DNA of 64,000 nucleotides from positions 558,001 to 622,000 of the forward strand of contig NZ_CP009434.1 of NCBI RefSeq assembly GCF_000960995.1, read 5' to 3'. Source of the stretch: Burkholderia glumae LMG 2196 = ATCC 33617. GTDB lineage: Bacteria; Pseudomonadota; Gammaproteobacteria; Burkholderiales; Burkholderiaceae. Below the pieces are notes generated by a model. The model worked only from the letters and a program-made list of their open reading frames with translations. It did no database searches and was not told the DNA's origin. Shown here one piece after another: positions 8,882 to 17,960 of this stretch; the stretch's first letter is position 1, and each line of letters starts with the position of its first letter. A program made the translations under genes and the position numbers.

Positions 8882-9240
8882 CGCGCCGGCATGGCCGCCG
8901 GCGGCCCCGCGCCCGACCTCGGGGCACCCCGGCGTGCGCCTGCCGCGCCCGGAAGCCGGCATCCGGGCCGAAAGCGGCGGGCTCGGCGCCGGGCCGCGCG
9001 AGCGCCGGCCGTCCGCCGGGACGCGCGCGCGAGGGCGAGCGCCTGCTGCGCCACGCCTGCTCGAAAGGCGCCGGATTGCGAGGCCGCTCGCCGCCGCGCC
9101 ATGGCGTTTGCGCGATGAACTCAAAAAAAACGGATAGTGAAAGGCGATCAGGTGGATAGCGGCCGAATCGGCCCGGGTATTCAATCGAGTCCATCAAGGA
9201 CCAGGCGGCAAGGCCGCCGAGCAGCCGGAGGGTACCCATC
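8882..9240. other. Gene-free upstream region of the ant operon with a leader hairpin
   Basis: About 360 bp without a credible gene; frames in the first 230 bp are GC-rich shadows. The last part holds the antA leader. A perfect 6-bp stem (GGCGGC 9204-9209 / GCCGCC 9213-9218, 3-nt loop) sits 8 nt before the GGAGGG ribosome-binding site at 9227. Binding sites for the AraC-type activator AntR would be expected between about 9110 and 9200, but no repeat stands out convincingly. Confidence 0.4.
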
Positions 9241-10629
9241 GTGAATGCAGGGAAAGTTACGTCGCAATGGCAGGAATTCGTCGAAGGATGCCTCGATTTC
9301 CGCCCGGACGAGGGCGTCTACCGCATTGCCCGAGACATGTTTACCGAGCCGCAACTGTTCGATCTGGAGATGGAGTTCATCTTCGAGAAGAACTGGATTT
9401 ACGCGTGTCACGAGAGCGAGATTCCCCAGCCGCACGACTTCGTGACCATGCGGGCGGGCCGCCAGCCGCTGATCGTCTCGCGCGGCGGCAACGGCGAGCT
9501 GAACGCCATGATCAATGCCTGCCAGCATCGCGGCGCAACGCTCACGCGCATGGGCAAGGGCAACCAGTCCACCTTCACCTGTCCGTTTCATGCGTGGTGC
9601 TACAAGAGCGACGGGCGCCTCGTGAAGGTCAAGGCGCCGGGCGAGTATGGCGAGGACTTCGACAAGTCCAAGCGGGGTCTCAAGAAGGCGCGCATCGCCA
9701 GCTACAAGGGCTTCGTGTTCGTCAGCCTCGACGCGGCCGGCACCGACACGCTCGAAGACTATCTGGGCGACGCGCGCGTCTTCCTCGACATGATGGTGGC
9801 GCAGTCGCCCACCGGCGAGCTGGAAGTGCTGCCGGGCAAGTCCACCTACACCTACGAGGGAAACTGGAAGCTGCAGAACGAGAACGGCCTCGACGGCTAT
9901 CACGTGAGTACCGTGCACTACAACTACGTCGCCACGGTGCAGCATCGGCAGGAGGCGAACGCGCGCAAGGGCGGCGCGACGGCCGGGACGCTCGACTACA
10001 GCAAGCTGGGCGCGGGCGATGCGGATACCGACGACGGCTGGTTCGCGTTCCGCAACGGTCACAGCGTGCTGTTCAGCGACATGCCCAACCCGAGCGTGCG
10101 CCCCGGCTATGCCTCCGTCATGCCGCGCCTCGTGGCTGCCCACGGCCAGCAGAAGGCCGAGTGGATGATGCACCGGCTGCGCAACCTGAACGTCTATCCG
10201 AGCCTGTTCTTCATGGACCAGATCAGTTCGCAGCTGCGCATCGTGCGCCCGGTCGCCTGGAACAAGACCGAAATCATCAGCCAGTGCATCGGAGTGAAAG
10301 GCGAATCGGACAGCGACCGCGAAAGCCGCATTCGCCAGTTCGAGGACTTCTTCAACGTATCGGGAATGGGCACGCCCGACGATCTCGTGGAATTCCGCGA
10401 GCAGCAGCGCGGCTTCCAGGCGCGCCTCGAACGCTGGAGCGACGTGTCGCGCGGGCATCAGAAATGGGTGGCGGGGGAGACGGCAAACACGCGCCTGCTC
10501 GGCATCGCCCCCGTGCTGTGCGGTACCGAGCTGACCCATGAGGGGCTTTACGTCAACCAGCACGGCGCCTGGCAGAAGTTTCTGATGCAGGGGCTCGCAC
10601 AACGATCGAATGCCGGGAAGGAGGATTGA
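9241..10629 (+). CDS. antA: Anthranilate 1,2-dioxygenase large (alpha) subunit
   Basis: Catalytic alpha subunit of the two-component ring-hydroxylating dioxygenase that converts anthranilate to catechol with loss of CO2 and ammonia. It has 462 residues. The Rieske centre is CQH (about residues 97-99) with CPFH (about 117-120); the mononuclear iron site is in NGLDGYHVSTVH (about 219-230). Segments such as QWQEFVEGCLDFRPDEGVYR and WKLQNENGLDGYH fit AntA better than BenA. The start is GTG at 9241, preceded by GGAGGG at 9 nt; an ATG 4 nt later is out of frame. antB follows after 3 nt. Anthranilate is also the precursor of quinolone signals in this genus, so this operon can drain that pathway. Confidence 0.93.
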   Translation: MNAGKVTSQWQEFVEGCLDFRPDEGVYRIARDMFTEPQLFDLEMEFIFEKNWIYACHESEIPQPHDFVTMRAGRQPLIVSRGGNGELNAMINACQHRGATLTRMGKGNQSTFTCPFHAWCYKSDGRLVKVKAPGEYGEDFDKSKRGLKKARIASYKGFVFVSLDAAGTDTLEDYLGDARVFLDMMVAQSPTGELEVLPGKSTYTYEGNWKLQNENGLDGYHVSTVHYNYVATVQHRQEANARKGGATAGTLDYSKLGAGDADTDDGWFAFRNGHSVLFSDMPNPSVRPGYASVMPRLVAAHGQQKAEWMMHRLRNLNVYPSLFFMDQISSQLRIVRPVAWNKTEIISQCIGVKGESDSDRESRIRQFEDFFNVSGMGTPDDLVEFREQQRGFQARLERWSDVSRGHQKWVAGETANTRLLGIAPVLCGTELTHEGLYVNQHGAWQKFLMQGLAQRSNAGKED

Positions 10630-10632
10630 ATC

Positions 10633-11130
10633 ATGGCTGTCACGCATGCGCTGCAACAATCGGTCGAGCAGTTTCTGTACCGGATGGCCGAGCTTTGCGA
10701 CGCCCAGAGCTGGGACGAGTACCTCGACCTGTTCGACGAGAACAGCGAATACCACGTACCGCAGTGGGACTCCGAGCACGTGTATACCACCGACCCGAAG
10801 CGCGGCATGTCGCTGATCTACTACGCGAACCGCGCGGGGCTCGAGGATCGCGTGTTCCGGTTGCGCACGGGCAAGTCGGCGGCCTCCACGCCGCTGCCGC
10901 GCACGTTGCACCAGATCACCAACGTGCGGATCGCGCAAGGCGGCCAGGACGAGCTGGAAGTGAAGGCGAACTGGGTCACGTTCTACGCCCGCCACGGCGT
11001 GGCCGAGCACTTCTTCGGACGTGTCACCTACCAGCTGCGCCCGCACGGCGAGAGCTGGAAGATCATGCGCAAGCACGTGCTGCTGCTGAACGACACGATC
11101 AACGCCGTACTCGATTTCTACCATCTCTGA
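10633..11130 (+). CDS. antB: Anthranilate 1,2-dioxygenase small (beta) subunit
   Basis: The 165-residue beta subunit of the dioxygenase, a cone-shaped NTF2-like fold that supports the alpha3beta3 hexamer and has no cofactor. Family-typical features are the N-terminal VEQFLYRMAELCDAQSWDEY, the DENSEYHVPQWDSEHVYTTD block, RTLHQITNVRI and the C-terminal KIMRKHVLLLNDTINAVLDF. It is tightly linked to antA (3-nt gap) and antC (16-nt gap). Length is normal for the family. Confidence 0.92.
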   Translation: MAVTHALQQSVEQFLYRMAELCDAQSWDEYLDLFDENSEYHVPQWDSEHVYTTDPKRGMSLIYYANRAGLEDRVFRLRTGKSAASTPLPRTLHQITNVRIAQGGQDELEVKANWVTFYARHGVAEHFFGRVTYQLRPHGESWKIMRKHVLLLNDTINAVLDFYHL

Positions 11131-11146
11131 TCCGGAGCGACGCGTC

Positions 11147-12187
11147 ATGAACCATAGGGTCGCTTTCAGCTTTGCCGACGGCAAGACCGTTTTCTTCGAC
11201 ATCCACAAGGACGAGCTGCTGCTCGACGCCGCGCTGCGCAACGGCGTGAACATTCCGCTCGACTGCCGCGAAGGCGTTTGCGGCACTTGCCAGGGGCGTT
11301 GCGAGTCGGGCCGCTATACCCAGGACTACGTCGACGAGGAAGCCCTGTCGCCGGCCGATCTCGCCGCGCGCAAGATGCTTTCATGCCAGACGCGGGTGCA
11401 GTCCGATGCGTCGTTCTACTTCGACTTCGCTTCGGGCCTGTGCAGCGCGGCTGGAACGCAATCGCTCACGGGCCGGGTCGCGGCGGTCAAGCAGGTATCC
11501 GAGACCACCGCCATCCTGCACGTGGACGCAAGCGCCCATGAGCGGCGCATCGATTTTCTGCCGGGGCAGTACGCACGGCTGAAGGTGCCGGGCACGGACG
11601 TTTGGCGTTCCTATTCGTTCGCCAACCGGCCGGACGACGGCAACCAGTTGCAGTTCCTGATTCGCCTGCTGCCCGACGGCGCGATGAGCAACTATCTGCG
11701 CGAACGTTGCGCGCCGGGTCAGACGATCGAGTTCGAGGCACCGCTCGGGACCTTCTATCTGCGCGAGGCGGAGCGGCCCCTCGTGATGGTCGCGGGCGGC
11801 ACGGGTCTTTCGGCATTTCTCGGCATGCTCGACGAGCTCGCGCATCAGGGCGGCTGCGCGCGGCAGGTGCGTCTCTACTATGGCGTGACCCACGCTCGCG
11901 ACCTCTGCGAGCTCGAGCGCCTGACGGCATACGCGCAGCGCATCGCCAACTTCTCGGCCGAGATCGTGGTGATGAACGCCTCGGACGGGTGGCAGGGAAA
12001 AACGGGGCTCATCCCCGAGCATTTCGACCGGGACATGCTGGCGGCGGCGCCGTTCGACATGTACGTATGCGGACCGCCGCCCATGGTGGAAGCCATCAAG
12101 ACATGGCTTGCGCGAGAACGGGTGAGCGATCATCGCCTCTACTACGAGAAATTCGCCGAGAGCAACAGCGCGCAACAGGCTGCATAA
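11147..12187 (+). CDS. antC: Anthranilate 1,2-dioxygenase electron-transfer component (reductase)
   Basis: A 346-residue class IB reductase that passes electrons from NADH through FAD and a plant-type [2Fe-2S] cluster to the AntA Rieske centre. The ferredoxin domain (1-95) has CREGVCGTCQGRC and a final ligand in KMLSCQ. The FAD domain (about 105-205) has RSYSFANRP and a GAMSNYLRE block. The NAD domain (about 210-340) has MVAGGTGLSAFLGML and ends with YVCGPPPMVEAIKTWL. Layout is the same as BenC/AntC. It closes the structural operon, and the activator antR follows 86 nt later in the same direction. Confidence 0.93.
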   Translation: MNHRVAFSFADGKTVFFDIHKDELLLDAALRNGVNIPLDCREGVCGTCQGRCESGRYTQDYVDEEALSPADLAARKMLSCQTRVQSDASFYFDFASGLCSAAGTQSLTGRVAAVKQVSETTAILHVDASAHERRIDFLPGQYARLKVPGTDVWRSYSFANRPDDGNQLQFLIRLLPDGAMSNYLRERCAPGQTIEFEAPLGTFYLREAERPLVMVAGGTGLSAFLGMLDELAHQGGCARQVRLYYGVTHARDLCELERLTAYAQRIANFSAEIVVMNASDGWQGKTGLIPEHFDRDMLAAAPFDMYVCGPPPMVEAIKTWLARERVSDHRLYYEKFAESNSAQQAA

Positions 12188-12273
12188 GCTTGCAGGTCAG
12201 GGTGTCTTAGTATTTTTTCCGGGCACGGTGTGGTTTACCATCGAACCACGACTAACCGCCCGGTGACACCCCC

Positions 12274-13278
12274 ATGCATACGTCCGCCGTCAATGAGGCC
12301 CGCGGTATCGACGCGCTGCGTCACGACCTCGAAGGCGCGCGGGACTGGATGGCGTCGATTTGCGGCCCGCACGCGCTGCGGGCCCGGAGCCCGGACAAGC
12401 TGCAGTTCCATCATTCGGGCACGGTGATGCGGTCGATGGCGAGCACCTTGGGGTACGTCGAGTACGGCACCGACGTCACCGTCTCGGTGGACAAGGCGGC
12501 GCCGCTCAACTGCTACAGCGTGAGCTTGCCGCTCAGCGGCTACCAGGAGCTGTCCGCCCAGGGACGGCGGTGGCTGTCGGACCAGGACCACGGCATCGTG
12601 CTGTCGCCGCACGAGCGGCAGGATCTGGCGATCACGGGCAATTGCCGCAAGATCATCGTGGCCATTCCGGGCCAGGCGCTGCGCCAGGTGCTCGAAGGGC
12701 TGCTGCAACGGCCGCTGCAGGCGCCTTTGACCTTCGAACCCCGGATGAGTGCCGCCGAGGGGGACCAGGCCGCCTGGTGGCGCATGGTCAGATTCCTGCT
12801 GGCCGAGCTGGAGCGGGCCGCGCCGCTGCTGGAGCACCAGCAGATGGCGGAGAACCTCGAGCAGGCCCTGATCAAGGGGCTGCTGCTCTGTCAGCCGCAC
12901 AACTACTCGCCGGCGCTCGCCGGCCTGGTGCAGCCGGCCTGCCCGCACTATCTGTTGCGCGCTAGGCAGTTTATCCACGACAACGCCCGCGAGGATATCG
13001 CGCTCGAGGACATCGAGCAGGCGGCCGGCGTGTCGCGCTACAAGCTGTTCGAGGGCTTCCGGCATCACTTCGGTCAGGCGCCCATGGCCTATCTGAAGGG
13101 GCACCGGCTCGAAGCGGTGCGGCGGGAGATGCTCGGCGACCGCTCGGAACGCAATGTTTCGGCGATCGCGATGAACTGGGGCTTCTCGCATCTTGGCCGC
13201 TTTTCCAGCGACTACAAGCAGCGCTTCGGCGAAACCCCGTCGCAAACCCTCAAGCGCGCGACGCGGCGAGCCGCGTGA
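12274..13278 (+). CDS. antR: AraC/XylS-family activator of the ant operon
   Basis: A 334-residue regulator with an N-terminal AraC-binding-like ligand domain (about 15-210; VDKAAPLNCYSVSLPLSGYQ) and a C-terminal double helix-turn-helix (about 225-330): QFIHDNAREDIALEDIEQAA, GVSRYKLFEGFRHHFGQAPM and NVSAIAMNWGFSHLGRFSSD. In Pseudomonas and Burkholderia such a protein activates antABC with anthranilate as coinducer. The location directly downstream of antC supports this. The exact inducer here is inferred. Confidence 0.85.
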   Translation: MHTSAVNEARGIDALRHDLEGARDWMASICGPHALRARSPDKLQFHHSGTVMRSMASTLGYVEYGTDVTVSVDKAAPLNCYSVSLPLSGYQELSAQGRRWLSDQDHGIVLSPHERQDLAITGNCRKIIVAIPGQALRQVLEGLLQRPLQAPLTFEPRMSAAEGDQAAWWRMVRFLLAELERAAPLLEHQQMAENLEQALIKGLLLCQPHNYSPALAGLVQPACPHYLLRARQFIHDNAREDIALEDIEQAAGVSRYKLFEGFRHHFGQAPMAYLKGHRLEAVRREMLGDRSERNVSAIAMNWGFSHLGRFSSDYKQRFGETPSQTLKRATRRAA

Positions 13279-13864
13279 GCGGCCGCCGCCCGCCGTTCGC
13301 CGTCACCGCCGTTTGCCGTTCGCCATTTCCCTACGCCTGATTTCACGTTCGAGCCCGGCCGCTCCGGGGGCGCCGCAAGACAACCGCGCCCGGGACGGCT
13401 CACGCCGCGCGTGCCGCAGCCGTGCGGCCGGCAGCCGCCGTGGACGGCGGGCGGCCGTGCGCCGGCCGAATAACGGGAGCGGATCGACGCGGCGGCGGTG
13501 ACGGGCGCGGGCGGCGCCCGGCGGCCGATTCCGCTGACACTGGCGCTGGCACTGACACTGGCGCTGACACTGGCGCTGGCGCTGGCGCTGGCGCTGGCGC
13601 TGGCGCTGGCGCTGGCGGCCCGCCGCCCGGGCCCCGGTGACGAAAACAGGAAAAAACTGCCGCCCGCGCGCCTCAGGGACGACACTGATTCAAGCTTGCC
13701 GGCGTGCCTGCCGATATCCCTTTCATCAGGTAAGCGAACGACCCGCTTCGTCGTCGAGACGTTGCTGCGGGCGCGGGACCTGGCCATCGCGCGCGGACCA
13801 GGGGGCCGGCGTGAATCGGACTGCCTGGCCAACACGGGCCGCCAAGTTTCTTTCGAGAATGCAT
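13279..13864. other. Gene-free interval with hexanucleotide repeat upstream of cheV
   Basis: About 590 bp between antR and cheV without a recognisable gene. Its notable content is the (CTGRCR)n tandem repeat at 13534-13616, listed separately. Reading frames through it on both strands are low-complexity by-products of the repeat. Confidence 0.5.
13534..13616 (+). repeat. Hexanucleotide tandem repeat, CTGGCG/CTGACA units
   Basis: About 14 consecutive hexamers: a 5' part mixing CTGACA, CTGGCG and CTGGCA, then a homogeneous run of CTGGCG units. It is intergenic, about 250 bp before cheV. The homogeneous 3' part suggests recent slippage expansion; the mixed 5' part looks older. Confidence 0.9.
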
Positions 13865-14824
13865 ATGACCACAAAGACGATGCAACGAAGCGTTGACGAA
13901 CGAACCACGCTGACCAGCAACAACCGTTTGGAACTGCTCCTGTTTCGTCTGGGGCAGCCGCGGCCGGGCACCGCGCGCGCGCTGTACGGCATCAACGTGT
14001 TCAAGATCCGCGAGATCGTGTCCATGCCCGAAGTCACCCCGATCGCGGGCTCGCCGGCCCATTTCGTGGGCGCGGTGGACATTCGCGGCCAGATCATTCC
14101 GGTGATCGACCTCGCCTCGCTGATCGGCTCGACTTCCGACAAGGTGCCGGCGATCCTGCTGGTCACCGAGTTCTCGCGCGGCACGCAGGCGTTCGCCGTC
14201 GAGGAAGTCGAGGACATCATCAGGCTCGAATGGAAGGAAGTGCTGAGCGCGGAAACCAGCGGCACCGCCGGCTACGTCACCGGCATCGCGCGGATCGACG
14301 CCGGCGAGGGCAAGACCCAGCTCGCCCAACTGCTCGACGTCGAGCAGGTGATGCGCGACGTGTTCCCCGAGCAGCACGAGGACGTCAAGCGCGAGGACGT
14401 GGGCGACGCGGTGCGCACGGCGGGCGGCTGCATCCTCGCCGCCGACGATTCCGGCTTCGCGCGCGCGCTGATCGACCAGGCGCTCACGGCGCTGGAGGCG
14501 CCGCACGTGATCGCCTCGAACGGCGAAATGGCCTGGAACATGCTGCTGAAGCTGGCCGAGGAAGCCGACGAGGCGAACGTGCCGGTGCGCGACAAGGTCT
14601 CGCTCGTCATCACCGACCTGGAAATGCCCGAGATGGACGGCTTCATGCTCACGCGCAAGATCAAGGCCGACGAGCGCCTGCGTCACATTCCCGTGATCAT
14701 CCATTCGTCGCTGACCGGCAACGCCAACGAGGCCCACGCGCGCAATGCCGGCGCCAACGGCTACATCACGAAGTTCGCGCCGGCCGAGCTGTCGGCGGCG
14801 ATCCGCAAGGCGCTGGCAGCCTGA
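13865..14824 (+). CDS. cheV: Chemotaxis protein CheV (CheW-receiver fusion)
   Basis: A coupling protein that links chemoreceptors to CheA and can be phosphorylated. 319 residues: a CheW-like domain (about 10-165) with LYGINVFKIREIV, GSPAHFVGAVDIRGQIIPVI and a FAVEEVEDII block, then a receiver domain (about 185-319) with an acidic pair in AADDS, the phospho-acceptor Asp in ITDLEMPEMDG and the Lys in NGYITKF. The ATG at 13865 is used; an ATG two codons upstream (13859) is equally in frame. It is transcribed alone, with no che cluster adjacent. Two chemoreceptors and a cheW also lie in this window. Confidence 0.85.
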   Translation: MTTKTMQRSVDERTTLTSNNRLELLLFRLGQPRPGTARALYGINVFKIREIVSMPEVTPIAGSPAHFVGAVDIRGQIIPVIDLASLIGSTSDKVPAILLVTEFSRGTQAFAVEEVEDIIRLEWKEVLSAETSGTAGYVTGIARIDAGEGKTQLAQLLDVEQVMRDVFPEQHEDVKREDVGDAVRTAGGCILAADDSGFARALIDQALTALEAPHVIASNGEMAWNMLLKLAEEADEANVPVRDKVSLVITDLEMPEMDGFMLTRKIKADERLRHIPVIIHSSLTGNANEAHARNAGANGYITKFAPAELSAAIRKALAA

Positions 14825-15084
14825 GGGCGGCCGCGCCTGCCGCGCGCCGCGCTTTGCGCGCGGCGCCGGCGGGCAGCCGGGTTCCCGGCTGAACCGCAAG
14901 GGCTTGGGTGGCCCGCCTGCCTGCCGCGCCCCGTTTCTCCCACCGCTCCTGTCCAGACGCCGCCCGGGCCGGTTCCCGCCGCCGCGCGCCGTGGCACGCC
15001 GCGGCGCGTCATGACGGGGCGCGGGACCGCCCGCATCGCGCCCGCGTCGCGGACGGCCGCCCGCGGTCCCCGCGCGTGGCGCCG

Positions 15085-17736
15085 TCAATCGTGGACGGCG
15101 GCCTCCTCGGCGGGCTCGGCGGCCCCGGCATCGGCCGGCGCCGCGTGGCTGCCGGGCGCCGCCTCGCGTGGCCCGAGCGCGCGCGCCACCAGCCGCTGCT
15201 GCTCGGCCTGATGCGCGCGCACCGAAGCATGCGCGCCCGACGCCGTCAGCGTCCGGCACACCGCGCTCAGGCGGCAGCCCGCCGGCAGCACCGCTTCCAG
15301 CTCGTCGCGGACGAACCGCCAGGCGCCCTGGTTCACGTCCTCTTCCTGCGCCCAGACCACCGTCTCGAGATTGCCGAATGCCGCGAGCGCGCATGCCAGC
15401 TCGAGCTGCGGGAACGGATACAGCTGCTCGACGCGTACCAGCGCGACGCTCGCGTCGCCGGCCGCGTCGCGGGCTTCCTGCAGCGCGTAATGGAATTTGC
15501 CGCTCGACAGCACCACCTTCCTCACGCGCGCCGCGTCGCTCACCGACGGGTCCGCGATCACGGTGGCGAAGGTGCCGTCGAGCAGCTCGGTCAGGCTCGA
15601 GTGCGAGCGCGCGTTGCCGTACAGCTGCGATTTCGGCGACATCACGACGAGCGGCTTCGGCTGCCGCGCCGCCGCCTGCTGGCGCAGCAGATGGAACCAC
15701 TGTGCCGAGGTGGACGGGCATACCACGCGCAGGTTCTCGTCCGCGCACAGTTGCAGGAACCGGCCGAGATAGCCGCTCGAATGCTCCGGACCCACGCCCT
15801 CGTGGCCGTGCGGCAGCAGCACCGTCAGCCGCGATCGGTAGCCCCACTTCTGTTCGCCTGCCGCGAGGTACTGATCGACGAACACCTGCGCGCCGTTTAC
15901 GAAGTCGCCGAACTGCGCCTCCCAGATCGTCAGCGCGTCGCGCGTCGCGACGCTGTAGCCGTACTCGAAGCCGAGCACGGCCTCCTCGGTCAGCGGCGAG
16001 TTGACGATGTCGAACCTGACGTGGTGGTCGGCGGCGATCGCGCCGAGCGGGGTGTGCAGGCTGCCGGCATCGGCGCCGCCGTCCTGCAGATGCCATACGG
16101 CGTGCCGATGCATGAAGGTGCCGCGCCCCACGTCCATGCCCGAGAGCCGCACGCCGAAGCCGTCGTCGAGCAGCGACGCATAGGCCAGGCTCTCGGCGAA
16201 GCTCCAGTCCACGCGGTCCGTCTTGCCGGCGGCCGCATCGCGCCAGCGGTCGATCAGCCCGGCCACGAATTCGTGCAGGCGCGCGCCCGGCGGCACGCGC
16301 GTAAGCTCGGCGGTCAAGCCGCGCAGCCGCGCGAGCGACAGCGCGTGCAGCGGCCTGATGGCGGCGGCAGCGGCGCCGGCGGTGTCGTCGTGGCTCGCCT
16401 CGTCATGCAGCAGCGCATGCTCGGCCGCCTCGCGCAGCGCGTCGAGCGGCGGCACGCCGTCGAGCGACGCATGGTACAGCTCCGCCACGCCCGGATGCGC
16501 GTCGATCGCCGCCTGCAGCATCGGCTGGGTGAGCGCCGGGATGTCGTGCTCGGAATGGCCCAGGCGGCGGTAGCCGATCAGGTCGATGACGATGTCGGCA
16601 TGAAAGGCCGTCCGGTAGTCGAACGCGATCGCCACGGCGCGCAGTACCTCGTCCGGACGGTCGGCGTTCACGCGCAGCACCGGCGCATCGACGCTGCGCG
16701 CCACGTCCGTGCAATAGGTGTGCGCCTCGGCGTTCATGCGGTTCGGCGTGGTGAAGCCGATCTGGTTGTTCACGATCACATGCAGCGTGCCGGCCGGCGA
16801 ATAACCGGCGTTGCGCGCCAGATTCAGCGTTTCGGTCACGACGCCCTGGCCGGCGAAGGCGGCGTCGCCATGCACCACCACCGGCAGGCAGGCGGCCGCG
16901 CCGTGCGCGTCCTGGTAGGCGCGCGCCATGCCGACCACCACCGGATAGACGCTTTGCAGATGCGAGGGGTTGTGCGCCAGCTGCACCGTGATCTCGCCGT
17001 GCGGCGCGCGCCGGCGGGCGATGCCGCCGAGGTGGTAGGGCAGGTCGGCCTGCGTCGCGGCGAGCGCCGAGTCGGGGTCGAGCCGCGCCAGGATCTGCGT
17101 CGCGCTCATGCCCATCACGTTCACGAGCGCGTTGAGCCGGCCGCGGTGCGGCATGCCGAGGAACAGCCGGCCCACCCGGTGGCGGGCGGCGGTGTCGATC
17201 ACGGCGGCCAGCAGCGGAATCAGGCTTTCGCAGCCTTCGAGCGAGAAGCGCTTCGCGCCGGCGAAGCGGCCGGCCACGATGCGTTCCCAGCTTTCGGCCG
17301 CGAGCAACTGGGCCAGCACGGCTTGCTGCTGCTCGGGTGCCGGCGCGCGGTTCGACGCGGCGGACTCGAGCCGGCCGAACAGCCAGCGCCGGCGCGTTTC
17401 GTCGCGCACGCCGCTGCAATCGAGCGCGACGGCGCCGCAGTAGCGTTGCTTGAGCTGCCGCGCCAGCTCGCCGACGGTGCGCGCCGTCTCGAAGCCCACG
17501 AGCGGCGCGTCGAGCGGCTCGTCGGGGCTGAGCCCGTGGAAGCCCGGATCGAGTTCGGGGATGCGGGCCGGCGCGACGGTCCGCAGCGGATCGATGTCGG
17601 CCACGCGGTATCCGGCGTGGCGGTGCGCATCGACGAAACGGCCGATCAGCAAGGGCTTCGCGCTTTGCGAAGCGTCTCGCACCTCGGCGCGGACAAAGCC
17701 GGCGGTGGTGGCGTATTCGGGATATCGGCTGAACAT
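15085..17736 (-). CDS. Divergent 2-oxoglutarate dehydrogenase E1-like ThDP enzyme (orphan)
   Basis: An 883-residue ThDP-dependent 2-oxoacid decarboxylase of the SucA/OdhA family. Seen: GMPHRGRLNALVNVMG, NPSHLQSV, the ThDP/Mg region HGDAAFAGQGVV with VVNNQIGFTT, and the transketolase-like second half with EEAVLGFEYGYS, WEAQFGDFVNGAQVF and LLPHGHEGVGPEHSS. It differs from housekeeping SucA: it lacks the ~60-residue N-terminal extension that contacts E2, the usual YRRHGHNE block reads YRRLGHSEHD, and GQDVGRGTF reads GMDVGRGTF. No E2 or E3 gene is nearby. It may be a specialised decarboxylase or carboligase rather than part of the TCA complex (inference). The ATG at 17736 is preferred to an in-frame TTG at 17763. 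Confidence 0.8.
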   Translation of the reverse strand: MFSRYPEYATTAGFVRAEVRDASQSAKPLLIGRFVDAHRHAGYRVADIDPLRTVAPARIPELDPGFHGLSPDEPLDAPLVGFETARTVGELARQLKQRYCGAVALDCSGVRDETRRRWLFGRLESAASNRAPAPEQQQAVLAQLLAAESWERIVAGRFAGAKRFSLEGCESLIPLLAAVIDTAARHRVGRLFLGMPHRGRLNALVNVMGMSATQILARLDPDSALAATQADLPYHLGGIARRRAPHGEITVQLAHNPSHLQSVYPVVVGMARAYQDAHGAAACLPVVVHGDAAFAGQGVVTETLNLARNAGYSPAGTLHVIVNNQIGFTTPNRMNAEAHTYCTDVARSVDAPVLRVNADRPDEVLRAVAIAFDYRTAFHADIVIDLIGYRRLGHSEHDIPALTQPMLQAAIDAHPGVAELYHASLDGVPPLDALREAAEHALLHDEASHDDTAGAAAAAIRPLHALSLARLRGLTAELTRVPPGARLHEFVAGLIDRWRDAAAGKTDRVDWSFAESLAYASLLDDGFGVRLSGMDVGRGTFMHRHAVWHLQDGGADAGSLHTPLGAIAADHHVRFDIVNSPLTEEAVLGFEYGYSVATRDALTIWEAQFGDFVNGAQVFVDQYLAAGEQKWGYRSRLTVLLPHGHEGVGPEHSSGYLGRFLQLCADENLRVVCPSTSAQWFHLLRQQAAARQPKPLVVMSPKSQLYGNARSHSSLTELLDGTFATVIADPSVSDAARVRKVVLSSGKFHYALQEARDAAGDASVALVRVEQLYPFPQLELACALAAFGNLETVVWAQEEDVNQGAWRFVRDELEAVLPAGCRLSAVCRTLTASGAHASVRAHQAEQQRLVARALGPREAAPGSHAAPADAGAAEPAEEAAVHD

Positions 17737-17960
17737 GACGAGTGCCTGTAGGGACAGAATCAATTAATCGAAGCTCGCCATTCGAACGCCGGCACGCCGC
17801 TTCCCTGACCATTCCCGAACCATTCCGACAGGGGGGGGCGTGCCAACGGACGGCGATCCTGCCGGAGCGCCTGCCCTGCTTGGCATCGACGCTCCGGCAT
17901 GCGGCAGCGGCCCGTGCTTCGGGCCGTGTCTGCGTTTCTGATGCCGGGAGCGACCGGCTC

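Noticed and set aside
14908..17751. 947-codon open frame on the plus strand
   Set aside because: Mirror frame of the OGDH E1-like gene; composition is an artefact and no domain is visible.
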